Source of the DNA: Halalkalicoccus tibetensis
Lineage (GTDB): Archaea; Halobacteriota; Halobacteria; Halobacteriales; Halalkalicoccaceae
DNA: 64,000 nucleotides
Direction: 5' to 3'
Assembly: GCF_037996645.1 (NCBI RefSeq)
Contig: NZ_JBBMXV010000002.1
Location: 492,637 to 556,636 of the forward strand
In this document: piece after piece, positions 57,257-64,000 of the stretch
Position numbering within the stretch: the stretch's first letter is position 1
Layout of the letters: each line of letters starts with the position of its first letter
Position numbers and translations under genes: made by a program
The notes under the pieces: generated by a model
The model's database searches: none
Told to the model about the DNA's origin: nothing
Seen by the model: only the letters and a program-made list of their open reading frames with translations

Positions 57257-57724
57257 ATGACGACTGAAACACGCGCCGACGGACGGACTGAGGAGGACCG
57301 ATCGGTGGAGTTCGTGGAGCTCGAGACCGAGGACGACTGGCTCGCCGCCTGGCCCGTGATGGAACCCTTCTGGCCCGAGATGGGCCGCGAGGAGTTCCTC
57401 GACTACCGCCGGCGGCTGCGCGACCGGGAGTACCAGCTGTTCGCGCTCCGCGAGGACGGCGAGCCGATCGCGGCCGTCGGGGTCTACCCCGACCTCGACG
57501 TCTGGTACGGCAAACACGTCCGGATCCGGGACGCCGTCGTCGCCACCGACCGGCGCTCGGAGGGGTTCGGTCGGGAGCTGATCAAGCGCCTCGAAGATCG
57601 CGCGCGCGAGGAGGGCTACGAGTCGCTCGTGCTGTGCTCGGCGATCGACCGCGAGCGGGCCCACGAGTTCTACGAGGAACAGGGGATGGAACGGGACGGC
57701 TACCGGTTCGTCGAGTCGCTCTAG
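57257..57724 (+). CDS. GNAT-family N-acetyltransferase
   Basis: The 155-residue protein has REYQLFALREDGEPIAAVGV and KHVRIRDAVVATDRRSEGFG, then RELIKRLEDRAREEGYESLV. The acetyl-CoA loop is R-R-S-E-G-F-G. ERAHEFYEEQGMERDGYRFV is the usual end. About 15 acidic residues precede the fold. TTTT at 57229-57232 lies about 27 bases before the ATG. The stop overlaps the convergent PUA gene by 4 bases through a shared CTAG. The substrate is unknown. Confidence 0.88.
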   Translation: MTTETRADGRTEEDRSVEFVELETEDDWLAAWPVMEPFWPEMGREEFLDYRRRLRDREYQLFALREDGEPIAAVGVYPDLDVWYGKHVRIRDAVVATDRRSEGFGRELIKRLEDRAREEGYESLVLCSAIDRERAHEFYEEQGMERDGYRFVESL

Positions 57725-58200
57725 ACGCTGAAGGTGTAGAGGTCGTCGCCGACGTGGTGGATCGACTCGACGACCTTCCCCGAGTCGCCGACCATCTCGT
57801 CGCCCGCGGTCATCGCCCGGCCGATCGCGAGCACCTTCCCGTGGGACTCCTCTGCGATCGCCACGAGGTCGCCCTCGGCGATCGAGTCGTCGGCCCCGAC
57901 GATGCCGGGGCGCATCACGTCGGCGCCGTCGGAGACGAACGAGACCGCACCGGCGTCGACGGTGACGATCCCGCGTGCGGGCTCGTAGGCGTTGGCCCCG
58001 CGGACGGTGACGAAGGGCTCGTCCTCGTAGTACAGCGCGTCGGGATCGCCGTCGACGAGCACGAGGTCGAACGGGCTGTCGGCGAGCTCGACGAGCTCGT
58101 AGGCGTCGCCGTCGAGCGAGACGCCGAGCGCGTCCTCGACGCGCTCCTCGAGCGTTCGTACCTCGTCGCTGCGCAGGTGGTGGCGGGATGAGATCTCCAT
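57721..58200 (-). CDS. PUA-domain RNA-binding protein
   Basis: The 159-residue protein starts MEISSRHHLRSDEVRTLEER. Its C-terminal PUA domain reads RGIVTVDAGAVSFVSDGADV and MRPGIVGADDSIAEGDLVAI, then HGKVLAIGRAMTAGDEMVGD and SGKVVESIHHVGDDLY. These are the features of archaeal PUA proteins related to MCT-1/Tma20 and Nip7-like factors. A role in translation initiation or rRNA handling is inferred. Reverse TTTATTG at 58224-58230 is a perfect leaderless TATA box. Confidence 0.92.
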   Translation of the reverse strand: MEISSRHHLRSDEVRTLEERVEDALGVSLDGDAYELVELADSPFDLVLVDGDPDALYYEDEPFVTVRGANAYEPARGIVTVDAGAVSFVSDGADVMRPGIVGADDSIAEGDLVAIAEESHGKVLAIGRAMTAGDEMVGDSGKVVESIHHVGDDLYTFSV

Positions 58201-58244
58201 ACGGGGGTTCTCTCGGGGCTCGTCAATAAACGATCCGTTCCGCC

Positions 58245-58520
58245 CTACGGCTGGAGCCCCATCTCGTCGGCCTGTTCCAGTGCGAGGTCCGTTACCTCCT
58301 CGAGGCTCAGGTCGGACTTGGTCGCGAGCACCCGGGTGAGCATGCCCAGCTGTCTTGCGGCCATCTCCTGGAGCTCCTCGTCGTCGACGTCGTTCGCGAA
58401 GTAGTAGGCGTCCCGCCCCTCCTCGTGGACGAGCCCGACGTATAGCGAGACGACGTCGTCGTCCTCCAGCCCCTCGATCGCCCGCTCGCGCAGCGCCTCG
58501 AACTCCTCGGTCGATGCCAT
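58245..58520 (-). CDS. Conserved haloarchaeal helical protein (91 residues)
   Basis: The product has FEALRERAIEGLEDDDVVSL, YVGLVHEEGRDAYYFANDVD and EMAARQLGMLTRVLATKSDL. The end is EEVTDLALEQADEMGLQP. It is strongly acidic, soluble and has no Cys. Reverse GTTTAG at 58545-58550 is a TATA-like patch 27 bases before the ATG. No family or function is recognised. It is divergent from the zinc-ribbon gene at 58616 and follows on behind the PUA gene's promoter. Confidence 0.78.
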   Translation of the reverse strand: MASTEEFEALRERAIEGLEDDDVVSLYVGLVHEEGRDAYYFANDVDDEELQEMAARQLGMLTRVLATKSDLSLEEVTDLALEQADEMGLQP

Positions 58521-58615
58521 GGCCGGAGGGAGGCGCCTCGCACACTAAACCCCGGCGGCGAACGTCTCGGAACGGCGCGAAAAGTGCTAAGTGGCCCCCT
58601 TCCCTCTGTGTCGGT

Positions 58616-58921
58616 ATGTGGGGCCCCCACAATCAGGGCCAGCGGACGGTCACCTGCATCGCCTGTGGAAGCTCCGTCGGCAGGTCCGAGGCGCGCGAAT
58701 ACGACAAGTACGGCGATCGCTGGGATCGCGACGGCAAGGAGTTCGAACACCTCTGTAAGGGCTGTTATCGCGACCTCTGTCACCAGCCCCGCGAGGAGCT
58801 CGAGGGGCTGCTCGTCGAGATCAACGCCGGCAGCCACCCCCAGGCGGAGTTCCTCTCGTGGTACTGCGCGCTCGTCGAGGAGCGTTACGGCTCGGTGTCG
58901 GAACGCGAGCGCGAGCGGTAG
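58616..58921 (+). CDS. Haloarchaeal four-Cys zinc-binding protein (probable DUF7562)
   Basis: The 101-residue protein begins MWGPHNQGQRTVTCIACGSS and has a second pair, HLCKGCYRDLCHQPREELEG, giving a CxxC...CxxC zinc site. GDRWDRDGKEFE lies between. A further pair of Cys is near the C-terminus. I recall this as DUF7562. The function is unknown. CTAAG at 58587-58591 is 27 bases before the ATG. The RNB ribonuclease lies downstream with its own promoter. Confidence 0.8.
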   Translation: MWGPHNQGQRTVTCIACGSSVGRSEAREYDKYGDRWDRDGKEFEHLCKGCYRDLCHQPREELEGLLVEINAGSHPQAEFLSWYCALVEERYGSVSERERER

Positions 58922-58959
58922 GCGACACCTATACTTTCCTTTCGTTCGTAGGCGAAGGC

Positions 58960-58986
58960 ATGAACACGCAGGAGGCCGCGCTATGA
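58960..58986 (+). CDS. Putative leaderless micro-ORF (8 residues) coupled to the RNB ribonuclease
   Basis: ATG 58960 reads MNTQEAAL and ends with TGA overlapping the RNB ATG (58983) as ATGA. TATACTT at 58930-58936 is centred 27-28 bases before this ATG, so transcription would begin on it. The codons Gln-Glu contain AGGAGG (58970-58975), the ribosome site of the main gene, 7 bases before its ATG. Confidence 0.5.
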   Translation: MNTQEAAL

Positions 58987-60260
58987 GCGACGCCCAGTCC
59001 GAGGCCGGCACCGTCGAGGGCCAGGGCCCCGTCGAGATCGACGAGGAGATGGCCCGCCACCTCGAGAACAAACGCGAGGAGCTCTTCGAGAAGTTCGAGA
59101 TCCCCGACGAGTTCCCGCCCGAGGTGATCGAGGAGGCGGAAGCCCGCACCGAGGACATCCAGACGGAGATCCAGGAGGAGGTCGACGAGCGCCGCGACCT
59201 CCGGGAGATGACGACCTGGACGACCGACCCGATCGACGCCCAGGACTTCGACGACGCGATCTCCATCGAGGAGCGCGAGGAGGAGTACGTGCTCTGGGTC
59301 CACATCGCGGACGTCACCCACTACGTCACCCCCGAGACCTCGATGTGGTCCTCGGCCGTCGAGCGGGCCAACACCGTCTATCTCCCCGCCTACACCGTCC
59401 ACATGCTGCCGCCGATCCTCGCCGAGACGGTCTGCTCGCTGGTCCCCAACGAGGACCGGCTCGCACATACGGTGGAGATGCACCTCGACAAGGAGACCCT
59501 GGGCTACGAGGAGATCGAAATCTACAAGTCGGTGATCGAGTCGGACGAACGCCTGACCTACGCGCAGGCCGAACAGCGCCTCGAGGAACCCGACGCGCCG
59601 CTTCACGAGGAGTGCGTGCTGGTCCACGAGGTGGCCGACCGAATGCACGAGCAGCGAAAGGAGGACGGTTCTCTGGTGCTCAACCCGGCGCGCGATCGCG
59701 CCCACACGATCATCGAGGAGTGCATGCTGAAGGCGAACAAAGCAGTCACCCACGAGCTGATGTGGGGCCGCGGGGTCGAGGCCATGTACCGCGTTCACCC
59801 CCAGCCCAGCCCCGACGAGTGGGACAAGGCGCTCCAGGAGATCCAGGAGCTCGACGGCGTCTCGATCCCGGGCGAGGCCTGGGACGACCCCCGGATGGCC
59901 GTCAACGCCACCCTCGAGGAGGCGCCCGGCAGACAGCTGGGGAAGATCCAGTGGGCGGTGATGAAGGTGATGCCCCGCGCCCAGTACATGAACGACCCCT
60001 TCGGCGGGCACCACGCGCTCAACTTCGAGATCTATGGGCATTTCACCAGCCCGATCCGCCGACTGAGCGACCTGATCAACCACTGGATCGTCCACACGAA
60101 CGACGTTCCCGAGGACCTCGTCGCGCTCTGTGACCGGGCCTCCGAGCGCCAGAAGGCCGGCGAACAGTGCGAGCGCGAGTACAAGAAGTTCTTAGAGGAG
60201 GTCGGACTCGATCCCAGCGCGGTGAACAACCGCGGGATCGAAGTCGTCGAGTCCGAGTAG
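58983..60260 (+). CDS. RNB-domain ribonuclease (RNase II/R-like)
   Basis: The 425-residue protein starts acidic, with a helical region, and has TTDPIDAQDFDDAISIEERE near residue 85, the four-Asp RNB active site. VLWVHIADVTHYVTPETSMW and TVYLPAYTVHMLPPILAETV follow. FEIYGHFTSPIRRLSDLINH near the C-terminus is the conserved end of RNB. There is no cold-shock or S1 domain on either side, so it is a bare RNB core. It would degrade RNA 3' to 5'. The start has a strong AGGAGG. A hairpin straddles the stop. Confidence 0.93.
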   Translation: MSDAQSEAGTVEGQGPVEIDEEMARHLENKREELFEKFEIPDEFPPEVIEEAEARTEDIQTEIQEEVDERRDLREMTTWTTDPIDAQDFDDAISIEEREEEYVLWVHIADVTHYVTPETSMWSSAVERANTVYLPAYTVHMLPPILAETVCSLVPNEDRLAHTVEMHLDKETLGYEEIEIYKSVIESDERLTYAQAEQRLEEPDAPLHEECVLVHEVADRMHEQRKEDGSLVLNPARDRAHTIIEECMLKANKAVTHELMWGRGVEAMYRVHPQPSPDEWDKALQEIQELDGVSIPGEAWDDPRMAVNATLEEAPGRQLGKIQWAVMKVMPRAQYMNDPFGGHHALNFEIYGHFTSPIRRLSDLINHWIVHTNDVPEDLVALCDRASERQKAGEQCEREYKKFLEEVGLDPSAVNNRGIEVVESE

Positions 60261-60392
60261 GACTCGACGGCCAGAGAGACGAGCGTTAGCGAGTCTCTCG
60301 TTGTCGTCGACGAAGAGTAGCGAGTCGATTGCCAACGAAACGCCGTTTCGCGCTGTCGTCGAATCCGAACAGGACTCGATCGGTAGCGAGTC
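60244..60392. repeat. Imperfect repeats after the RNB gene, with hairpin over its stop
   Basis: CGTCGAGTCC and GGACTCGACG (60245-60254, 60260-60269) make a perfect 10-base stem with a 5-base loop around the stop codon. A 23-base unit at 60244-60266 recurs at 60356-60378 with 3 differences, and a related copy lies at 60304-60327. TAGCGAGTC is found at 60287, 60318 and 60384. These could form the 3' end of the rnb message or be relics of a small duplicated element. Confidence 0.65.
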
Positions 60393-60836
60393 GGGGGGCG
60401 AGCTTATCGCCATGGGTGACGAGACGGAGTCGAAAACCAGGAAGATGGGGCCTCTCTGCCGATCGGTCCTGTCGGCAGGGAGGATCTCATGGCCCGTCCG
60501 TTCGGGGGTCGAAGCGAACGACTGACAGAGTCGAATGGAAGCGCGCTGGCTCAGTAATGCCGCTCGCTGCCGTTGACCTTCTTCGTGGCCCATTTCTTCG
60601 CGTCCTGTGCGAGCAATCGGTAGTTCTCTGCTTTACTCATACACGAGTTAATATACGCCCGAACGGTAAAAGTCCTATGGAACGTTGACACTTCGTTGAT
60701 CATCGATCGGAATATAATGAAGTCGTCATGATCCGCCCCGTAATTTGGGGGACGATCGTGGAAGACGGACGGTAGTAAGTGAAACGTCATCATTCCACAC
60801 CGTCATACTATTGCGGTTCGCGGTCGGGGTGGTAGT
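60261..60836. other. Gene-poor gap with repeats and an AT-richer stretch
   Basis: The 576 bases hold the repeats at 60244-60392, then an area with no clear gene. From about 60630 to 60830 the AT content rises visibly (for example TATATTAA-like sequence around 60650 and ggaatataatg near 60710). A minus-strand frame ending at 60551 gives a 29-residue end MSKAENYRLLAQDAKKWATK, with the TATA-like patch only about 12 bases before its ATG. This could be a remnant of a lost gene. I do not call it a functional gene. Confidence 0.4.
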
Positions 60837-61223
60837 ATGGACGAAAGGGCCATCGACCCCGAGCAGGTCGACGAGCTGATCAGCGTGTGTCGAACCACGG
60901 TGGGCGACGAGCTGCGCAGCGTCACCTACTTCACGGAGGAGGAGGTCGAGCAGGTGTATCTGCGAAGCGACCTCGAGCGGACGGCCGACCTCGTCGGCTT
61001 CGCCGACCACGAGCGGATGGGCTTTCGCTCCCAGTCGGCCTACCGCGACACCCAGCTGGGCGAGTACGGCGCGACGATCCGGATGTTCGAGTACGGCTTT
61101 CTCACCCGCGTCATCGAGGGCGAACACGGCGTCTGGGTGACGACCGACTCGATGGACATCGACCGGTTCGAGGAGCTCTCCTCCGCCCTGAAGTCGGTAC
61201 TGGGCGAGTACGATACGGCGTAG
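60837..61223 (+). CDS. Conserved haloarchaeal protein (probable DUF7522)
   Basis: The 128-residue protein has DPEQVDELISVCRTTVGDEL, RSVTYFTEEEVEQVYLRSDL, and SQSAYRDTQLGEYGATIRMF. FLTRVIEGEHGVWVTTDSMD and FEELSSALKSVL complete an alpha/beta fold resembling a roadblock-like or sensor domain. I recall it as DUF7522. CATACTA at 60804-60810 lies about 29 bases before the ATG. The gene is single, between the repeat gap and the glucosidase. Confidence 0.82.
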   Translation: MDERAIDPEQVDELISVCRTTVGDELRSVTYFTEEEVEQVYLRSDLERTADLVGFADHERMGFRSQSAYRDTQLGEYGATIRMFEYGFLTRVIEGEHGVWVTTDSMDIDRFEELSSALKSVLGEYDTA

Positions 61224-61329
61224 CGGGTCGGCGGCGGCGGTCGACGGGTCGCGAGGTCGGCCGAGCGAACGCGGTTCGAGGTGCCGGGATCTCAACACCT
61301 AACAGTCGAGTCGCACAACGGACCGACAT

Positions 61330-63429
61330 ATGGACCGCGTCGATCAACTGGTGGACGAACTGACGCTCGAGGAGAAGCTACGGCTCGTTCGAGGGGCCGA
61401 AGACCCCGACGGAACGGCGACGGGCTACGTCCCGGACGTCGAGCGCCTCGACATTCCCTCGTTCAGGCTCGTCGACGGCCCGCTCGGGGTGCGTGCCGAA
61501 GGGAAACGCTCGACGGCGTTCCCGGCTTCGCTCTCGCTCGCGGCGACGTTCGATCCCGATCTCGCACGCGAGCAGGGGGCCGCGATGGCCCGCGAGGCGA
61601 AGGCCCACGGGCAGGACGCGCTGCTCGCGCCCGGCATGAACCTGCTGCGGGTGCCGAACTGTGGCCGGAACTTCGAGTACCTCTCGGAGGACCCCCACCA
61701 CGCCGCGCGCTTCGCGGGGGAACTCGTCGCCGGGATCGAGGGCGAAAGCGTGGTCGCGACGGCGAAACACTACGTCGCGAACAACCAGGAGACCGGTCGC
61801 ACGGAGGTCAGCGCCGAGGTCGGCGAACGGGCGCTTCGCGAGCTCTACCTGCCGGCCTTTCGCGCGGCCGTCGGGGCCGGGGCCGGTTCGGTGATGACCG
61901 CCTACAACCGGGTGAACGGCACGCACATGAGCGACCACCGGCGGCTGCTGACCGACGTCCTCAAGGGCGAATGGGGGTTCGACGGCTACGTCGTCTCAGA
62001 CTGGTACGGGATCGAGAGCACCGTCGGCGCGGCGAACGCCGGACTCGACCTGGAAATGCCCGGCGTTCCAGTAGCGGCCCCGGAGGGCGAGGAGGTCGAC
62101 ATGGGCTCGATCGACGGGATCCCCGACGGGACGAAGGCCGGGCTGTTCGGCGAGCCGCTCGCCGAGGCCATCGGGAGCGGCGAGGTCCCCGAGGAGCGCC
62201 TCGACGACATGGTGAGACGTGTCCTCGGCGCGATGGCTCGAACGGGAGCGCTCGACGGCGAGCGCGACGACGGGGCGCTCGACACGCCCGAGCACCGCGC
62301 GCTCGCCGAGCGTGTCGCCGCCCGCGGGACGGTCCTGCTGGAGAACGACGCTCTCCTCCCGCTCGACGAGGACGCCACGGTCGCCGTGATCGGCCCCAAC
62401 GTCGGCGAGCCGAAGCTCGGCGGCGGGGGCTCCTCGGAGACGACGCCGTTCCGCTCGGTCGCTCCCCGGGACGGGATCGAGAACCGAGCCGAGGGGTCGG
62501 TGACCGTCGAGCGGGGAATCGACGCAATCGAGGACCTCTCACTGTTCGACCTCCTGCCCTTCGTCGATGGCGGCCACGGCGACGGGGGCGAGGCGGACGA
62601 CGCGGACGAGGAGCGCCCGGAACCCTCGCTGTCCGACGCGGTCGCGGCCGCGGAGGCGGCCGACGTCGCGGTGGTGTTCGTCCGCGACGCCACGACCGAG
62701 GGGCGGGACCGCGAGAGCCTCCGCCTGCCGGGCGAGCAGGACGAGCTCGTCGAGGCCGTCGCCGACGCCAACGACCGCACGGTGGTCGTCGTCAACTCGG
62801 GTGGACCCGTCGAGCTGCCCTGGCGCGAGGAGGTCGCGGCGGTCCTAGAGGCGTGGTACCCCGGCCAGGCCGACGGAAGCTCGATCGCGTCGGTGCTCTA
62901 CGGCGATCGGGACCCCTCGGGCCGGCTCCCGGTCAGCTTCGGCGCCGAGGAGGAGTACCCGACCGCCGACGAGGAGCGGTATCCGGGAATTGACGACGAG
63001 GCGCGCTACGACGAGGGGGTCTTCGTCGGCTATCGGGCCTTCGACGCGACCGACACCGAGCCCGCCTACCCCTTCGGCCACGGCAAGTCCTACGCCGAGT
63101 TCCGCTACGGCGAGGTGGAGACCGACGGCTCGACCGTCGGGGTCGAGGTCGAGAACGCCTCGGAGCGGGCGGGCCGCGAGGTGGTCCAGGCGTACGTCCG
63201 GCCCCCGGCCGCACCCGAGGGGGTCGAGCGGCCCGTCCGGGAGCTCGCCGGGTTCGAGTCCGTCGAGGTCGACTCGGGGGAGTCCCAGCGGGTCGAGGTG
63301 GAGCTCGACGAGCGGGCGTTCGCCCGGTACGACCCCGAGGAGGGGTGGACGACCGACCCCGGGACCTACACCGTCGAGGTGGGCCGCTCCTCGCGCGATA
63401 TCAGGGTAACGGCGGAGTTCGAGCGGTAG
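61330..63429 (+). CDS. Glycoside hydrolase family 3 beta-glucosidase
   Basis: The 699-residue protein has RLVDGPLGVRAEGKRSTAFP, the family 3 N-terminal start, and MNLLRVPNCGRNFEYLSEDP. ATAKHYVANNQETGRTEVSA carries the K-H motif. GYVVSDWYGIESTVGAANAG carries the nucleophile Asp224. The C-terminal GH3 domain (TVAVIGPNVGEPKLGGGGSS; ESLRLPGEQDELVEAVADAN) and a fibronectin-like tail follow. A Glu-Asp-rich insert is found near residue 420. There is no signal peptide, so it acts inside the cell on imported beta-glucosides. CCTAAC at 61298-61303 is about 28 bases before the ATG. Confidence 0.94.
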   Translation: MDRVDQLVDELTLEEKLRLVRGAEDPDGTATGYVPDVERLDIPSFRLVDGPLGVRAEGKRSTAFPASLSLAATFDPDLAREQGAAMAREAKAHGQDALLAPGMNLLRVPNCGRNFEYLSEDPHHAARFAGELVAGIEGESVVATAKHYVANNQETGRTEVSAEVGERALRELYLPAFRAAVGAGAGSVMTAYNRVNGTHMSDHRRLLTDVLKGEWGFDGYVVSDWYGIESTVGAANAGLDLEMPGVPVAAPEGEEVDMGSIDGIPDGTKAGLFGEPLAEAIGSGEVPEERLDDMVRRVLGAMARTGALDGERDDGALDTPEHRALAERVAARGTVLLENDALLPLDEDATVAVIGPNVGEPKLGGGGSSETTPFRSVAPRDGIENRAEGSVTVERGIDAIEDLSLFDLLPFVDGGHGDGGEADDADEERPEPSLSDAVAAAEAADVAVVFVRDATTEGRDRESLRLPGEQDELVEAVADANDRTVVVVNSGGPVELPWREEVAAVLEAWYPGQADGSSIASVLYGDRDPSGRLPVSFGAEEEYPTADEERYPGIDDEARYDEGVFVGYRAFDATDTEPAYPFGHGKSYAEFRYGEVETDGSTVGVEVENASERAGREVVQAYVRPPAAPEGVERPVRELAGFESVEVDSGESQRVEVELDERAFARYDPEEGWTTDPGTYTVEVGRSSRDIRVTAEFER

Positions 63430-63483
63430 GGTTCCCGAGGGAGCGACAGAGTTAGGGAATCCCACACGAAAAACGGGGGAAGG

Positions 63484-63735
63484 ATGACCGACGCGACCGA
63501 CGTGCGGCGGTTCGACCTCGTCAGGAAGGAGGACGAGTCGGGGGTCTCGGGGACGGGCGTCGTCGCGGTCGGGGTCGAGTTCCCAAACGGCTACGTGGAG
63601 CTGCAGTGGCTCAACGACGACGGCAACGACGTCGACGCGCGGATGAACGGCCACGCCTCCTACCCCGGCGGGATCGAGGACGCGATCCGAGTCCACGGCC
63701 ACGACGGCCGGACCGAGATCCGGTGGCTCGACTGA
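63484..63735 (+). CDS. Small beta-rich conserved protein (83 residues)
   Basis: The product reads VRRFDLVRKEDESGVSGTGV, VAVGVEFPNGYVELQWLNDD, and AIRVHGHDGRTEIRWLD. This pattern (F-D-L-V-R, S-G-x-S-G-T-G, V-H-G-H-x-G-R-T) is a small family seen widely in bacteria, phages and haloarchaea. No function is known. GTTAGG at 63451-63456 is about 30 bases before the ATG. It comes right after the GH3 gene and before the tRNA. Confidence 0.8.
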   Translation: MTDATDVRRFDLVRKEDESGVSGTGVVAVGVEFPNGYVELQWLNDDGNDVDARMNGHASYPGGIEDAIRVHGHDGRTEIRWLD

Positions 63736-63755
63736 ACTGATAACACCGCGATTCG

Positions 63756-63814
63756 TGGACTCGCTGGGAGTCCCGCGAGCGAACGAAGTGAGCGAGGGGG
63801 ACTTAGCGAGTCCA
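63756..63814. repeat. tRNA-like 14-base copy and inverted repeat next to tRNA-Ala
   Basis: TGGACTCGCTGGGA at 63756-63769 repeats exactly the tRNA-Ala 3' end at 63850-63863. AGCGAGTCCA at 63805-63814 is the inverse of its first 10 bases, giving a long imperfect hairpin. The loop carries the gagcga/gaacgaagtgagcg sequences common between haloarchaeal genes. Confidence 0.65.
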
Positions 63815-63849
63815 CTGACCGGAGTCGAGCGAAGCGAGACGAAGGGAAG

Positions 63850-63921
63850 TGGACTCGCTGGGATTTGAACCCAGGGCCTCTTCCTTGCGAAGGAAGCGAT
63901 CTACCACTGATCTACGAGCCC
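63850..63921 (-). tRNA. tRNA-Ala (CGC anticodon)
   Basis: The minus strand folds into a 72-base tRNA without encoded CCA. The acceptor is GGGCTCG paired with CGAGTCC, including the G3-U70 pair that marks tRNA-Ala. The anticodon stem is CTTCC/GGAAG around the loop TTCGCAA, with anticodon CGC reading GCG. The T-loop region is GGTTCAAATCC and the discriminator base is A. No intron is present. A TATA-like patch 27 bases upstream supports transcription as a single tRNA gene. Confidence 0.96.
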
Positions 63922-63944
63922 GCATCCGTTCCTACCGGCTCGGG

Positions 63945-63950
63945 TTATTT
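63945..63950 (-). promoter_or_regulatory. TATA box for tRNA-Ala
   Basis: The reverse strand reads AAATAA, centred about 27 bases upstream of the tRNA 5' end, the expected archaeal TATA spacing. Confidence 0.6.
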
Positions 63951-64000
63951 GTGACTTCCGTTTCGGACGTCGAGCAGCCCCGCCCGTCCGGCGACGAGGC

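Noticed and set aside
60244..60392. Repeats considered as a CRISPR array
   Set aside because: Units are unequal, spacing is irregular and there are no unique spacers of constant length or cas genes.
63756..63921. tRNA-linked repeat considered as attL/attR of an integrated element
   Set aside because: The copies are only 94 bases apart with no integrase or cargo between them in this window. I kept it only as a finding about repeated sequence.

Overview
The window is haloarchaeal chromosome (class Halobacteria). The DNA is very GC-rich. The proteins are strongly acidic, with Asp/Glu-rich tails and linkers. Genes are tightly packed with many ATGA start/stop overlaps. Many genes have a TATA-like patch 26-29 bases before the start codon, which means leaderless transcripts. 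Archaeal markers include ribosomal protein S6e, GTP cyclohydrolase III, archaeal SepF, a KH-less beta-CASP RNase, ADP-forming acetyl-CoA synthetase and an archaeosine-type queuosine-precursor cluster. I see no insertion sequence, CRISPR array, prophage or rRNA. One tRNA-Ala lies at the right end. The genus cannot be fixed from the sequence alone.

Layout. 1-10 kb: housekeeping genes (isochorismatase-like, thioesterase, M23-like barrel protein, lipoate ligase-like, dihydroorotase, three universal stress proteins, acetyltransferases, DHH phosphoesterase, BtpA). 10-13 kb: S6e operon, beta-CASP RNase and a 58-residue membrane protein. 13.6-25.5 kb: a formate dehydrogenase region with the Tat-exported Mo subunit, a four-cluster ferredoxin subunit, a small membrane subunit and cytochrome b on the minus strand. 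Facing away from them are a large fused Fe-S protein related to HdrA/MvhD, a TorD chaperone and small proteins. An aldehyde:ferredoxin oxidoreductase paralogue without its Fe-S cysteines is coupled to a low-complexity partner. 25.9-33.8 kb: sodium:solute symporter with a tiny partner, queE, queC, glycosyltransferase, queD-like gene, GTP cyclohydrolase III and a phosphoesterase. 34-43 kb: transporters (two MFS, MATE with a TetR repressor and operator), a cobalamin-binding-like protein, a MoaD-like protein ending in Cys-Cys and an HTH regulator. 43.4-53 kb: a Pta-N-like protein with ADP-forming acetyl-CoA synthetase, then a complete dipeptide/oligopeptide ABC transporter operon. 53-64 kb: SDR, USP, PRC-barrel-like acidic protein, ROK kinase, NifU-like protein, SepF, PUA protein, RNB ribonuclease, GH3 beta-glucosidase and tRNA-Ala.

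How genes work together. The formate dehydrogenase genes form a membrane complex that would oxidise formate outside the membrane and feed electrons to quinone through cytochrome b. TorD would fold the Mo subunit before Tat export. queE, queC and the queD-like gene supply preQ0 for archaeosine. The five transporter genes at 46.8-52.9 kb form one import operon. The TetR-MATE pair looks autoregulated.

The most unusual signal is a recurring layout at four loci (34.3, 40.8, 46.6 and 59.0 kb). A TATA element sits about 27-28 bases before the ATG of a micro-ORF of 8-24 codons, and the micro-ORF ends by overlapping the start codon of the main gene. Two of the four contain a strong Shine-Dalgarno sequence for the main gene. 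This looks like leaderless leader peptides coupled to a downstream Shine-Dalgarno-type start.
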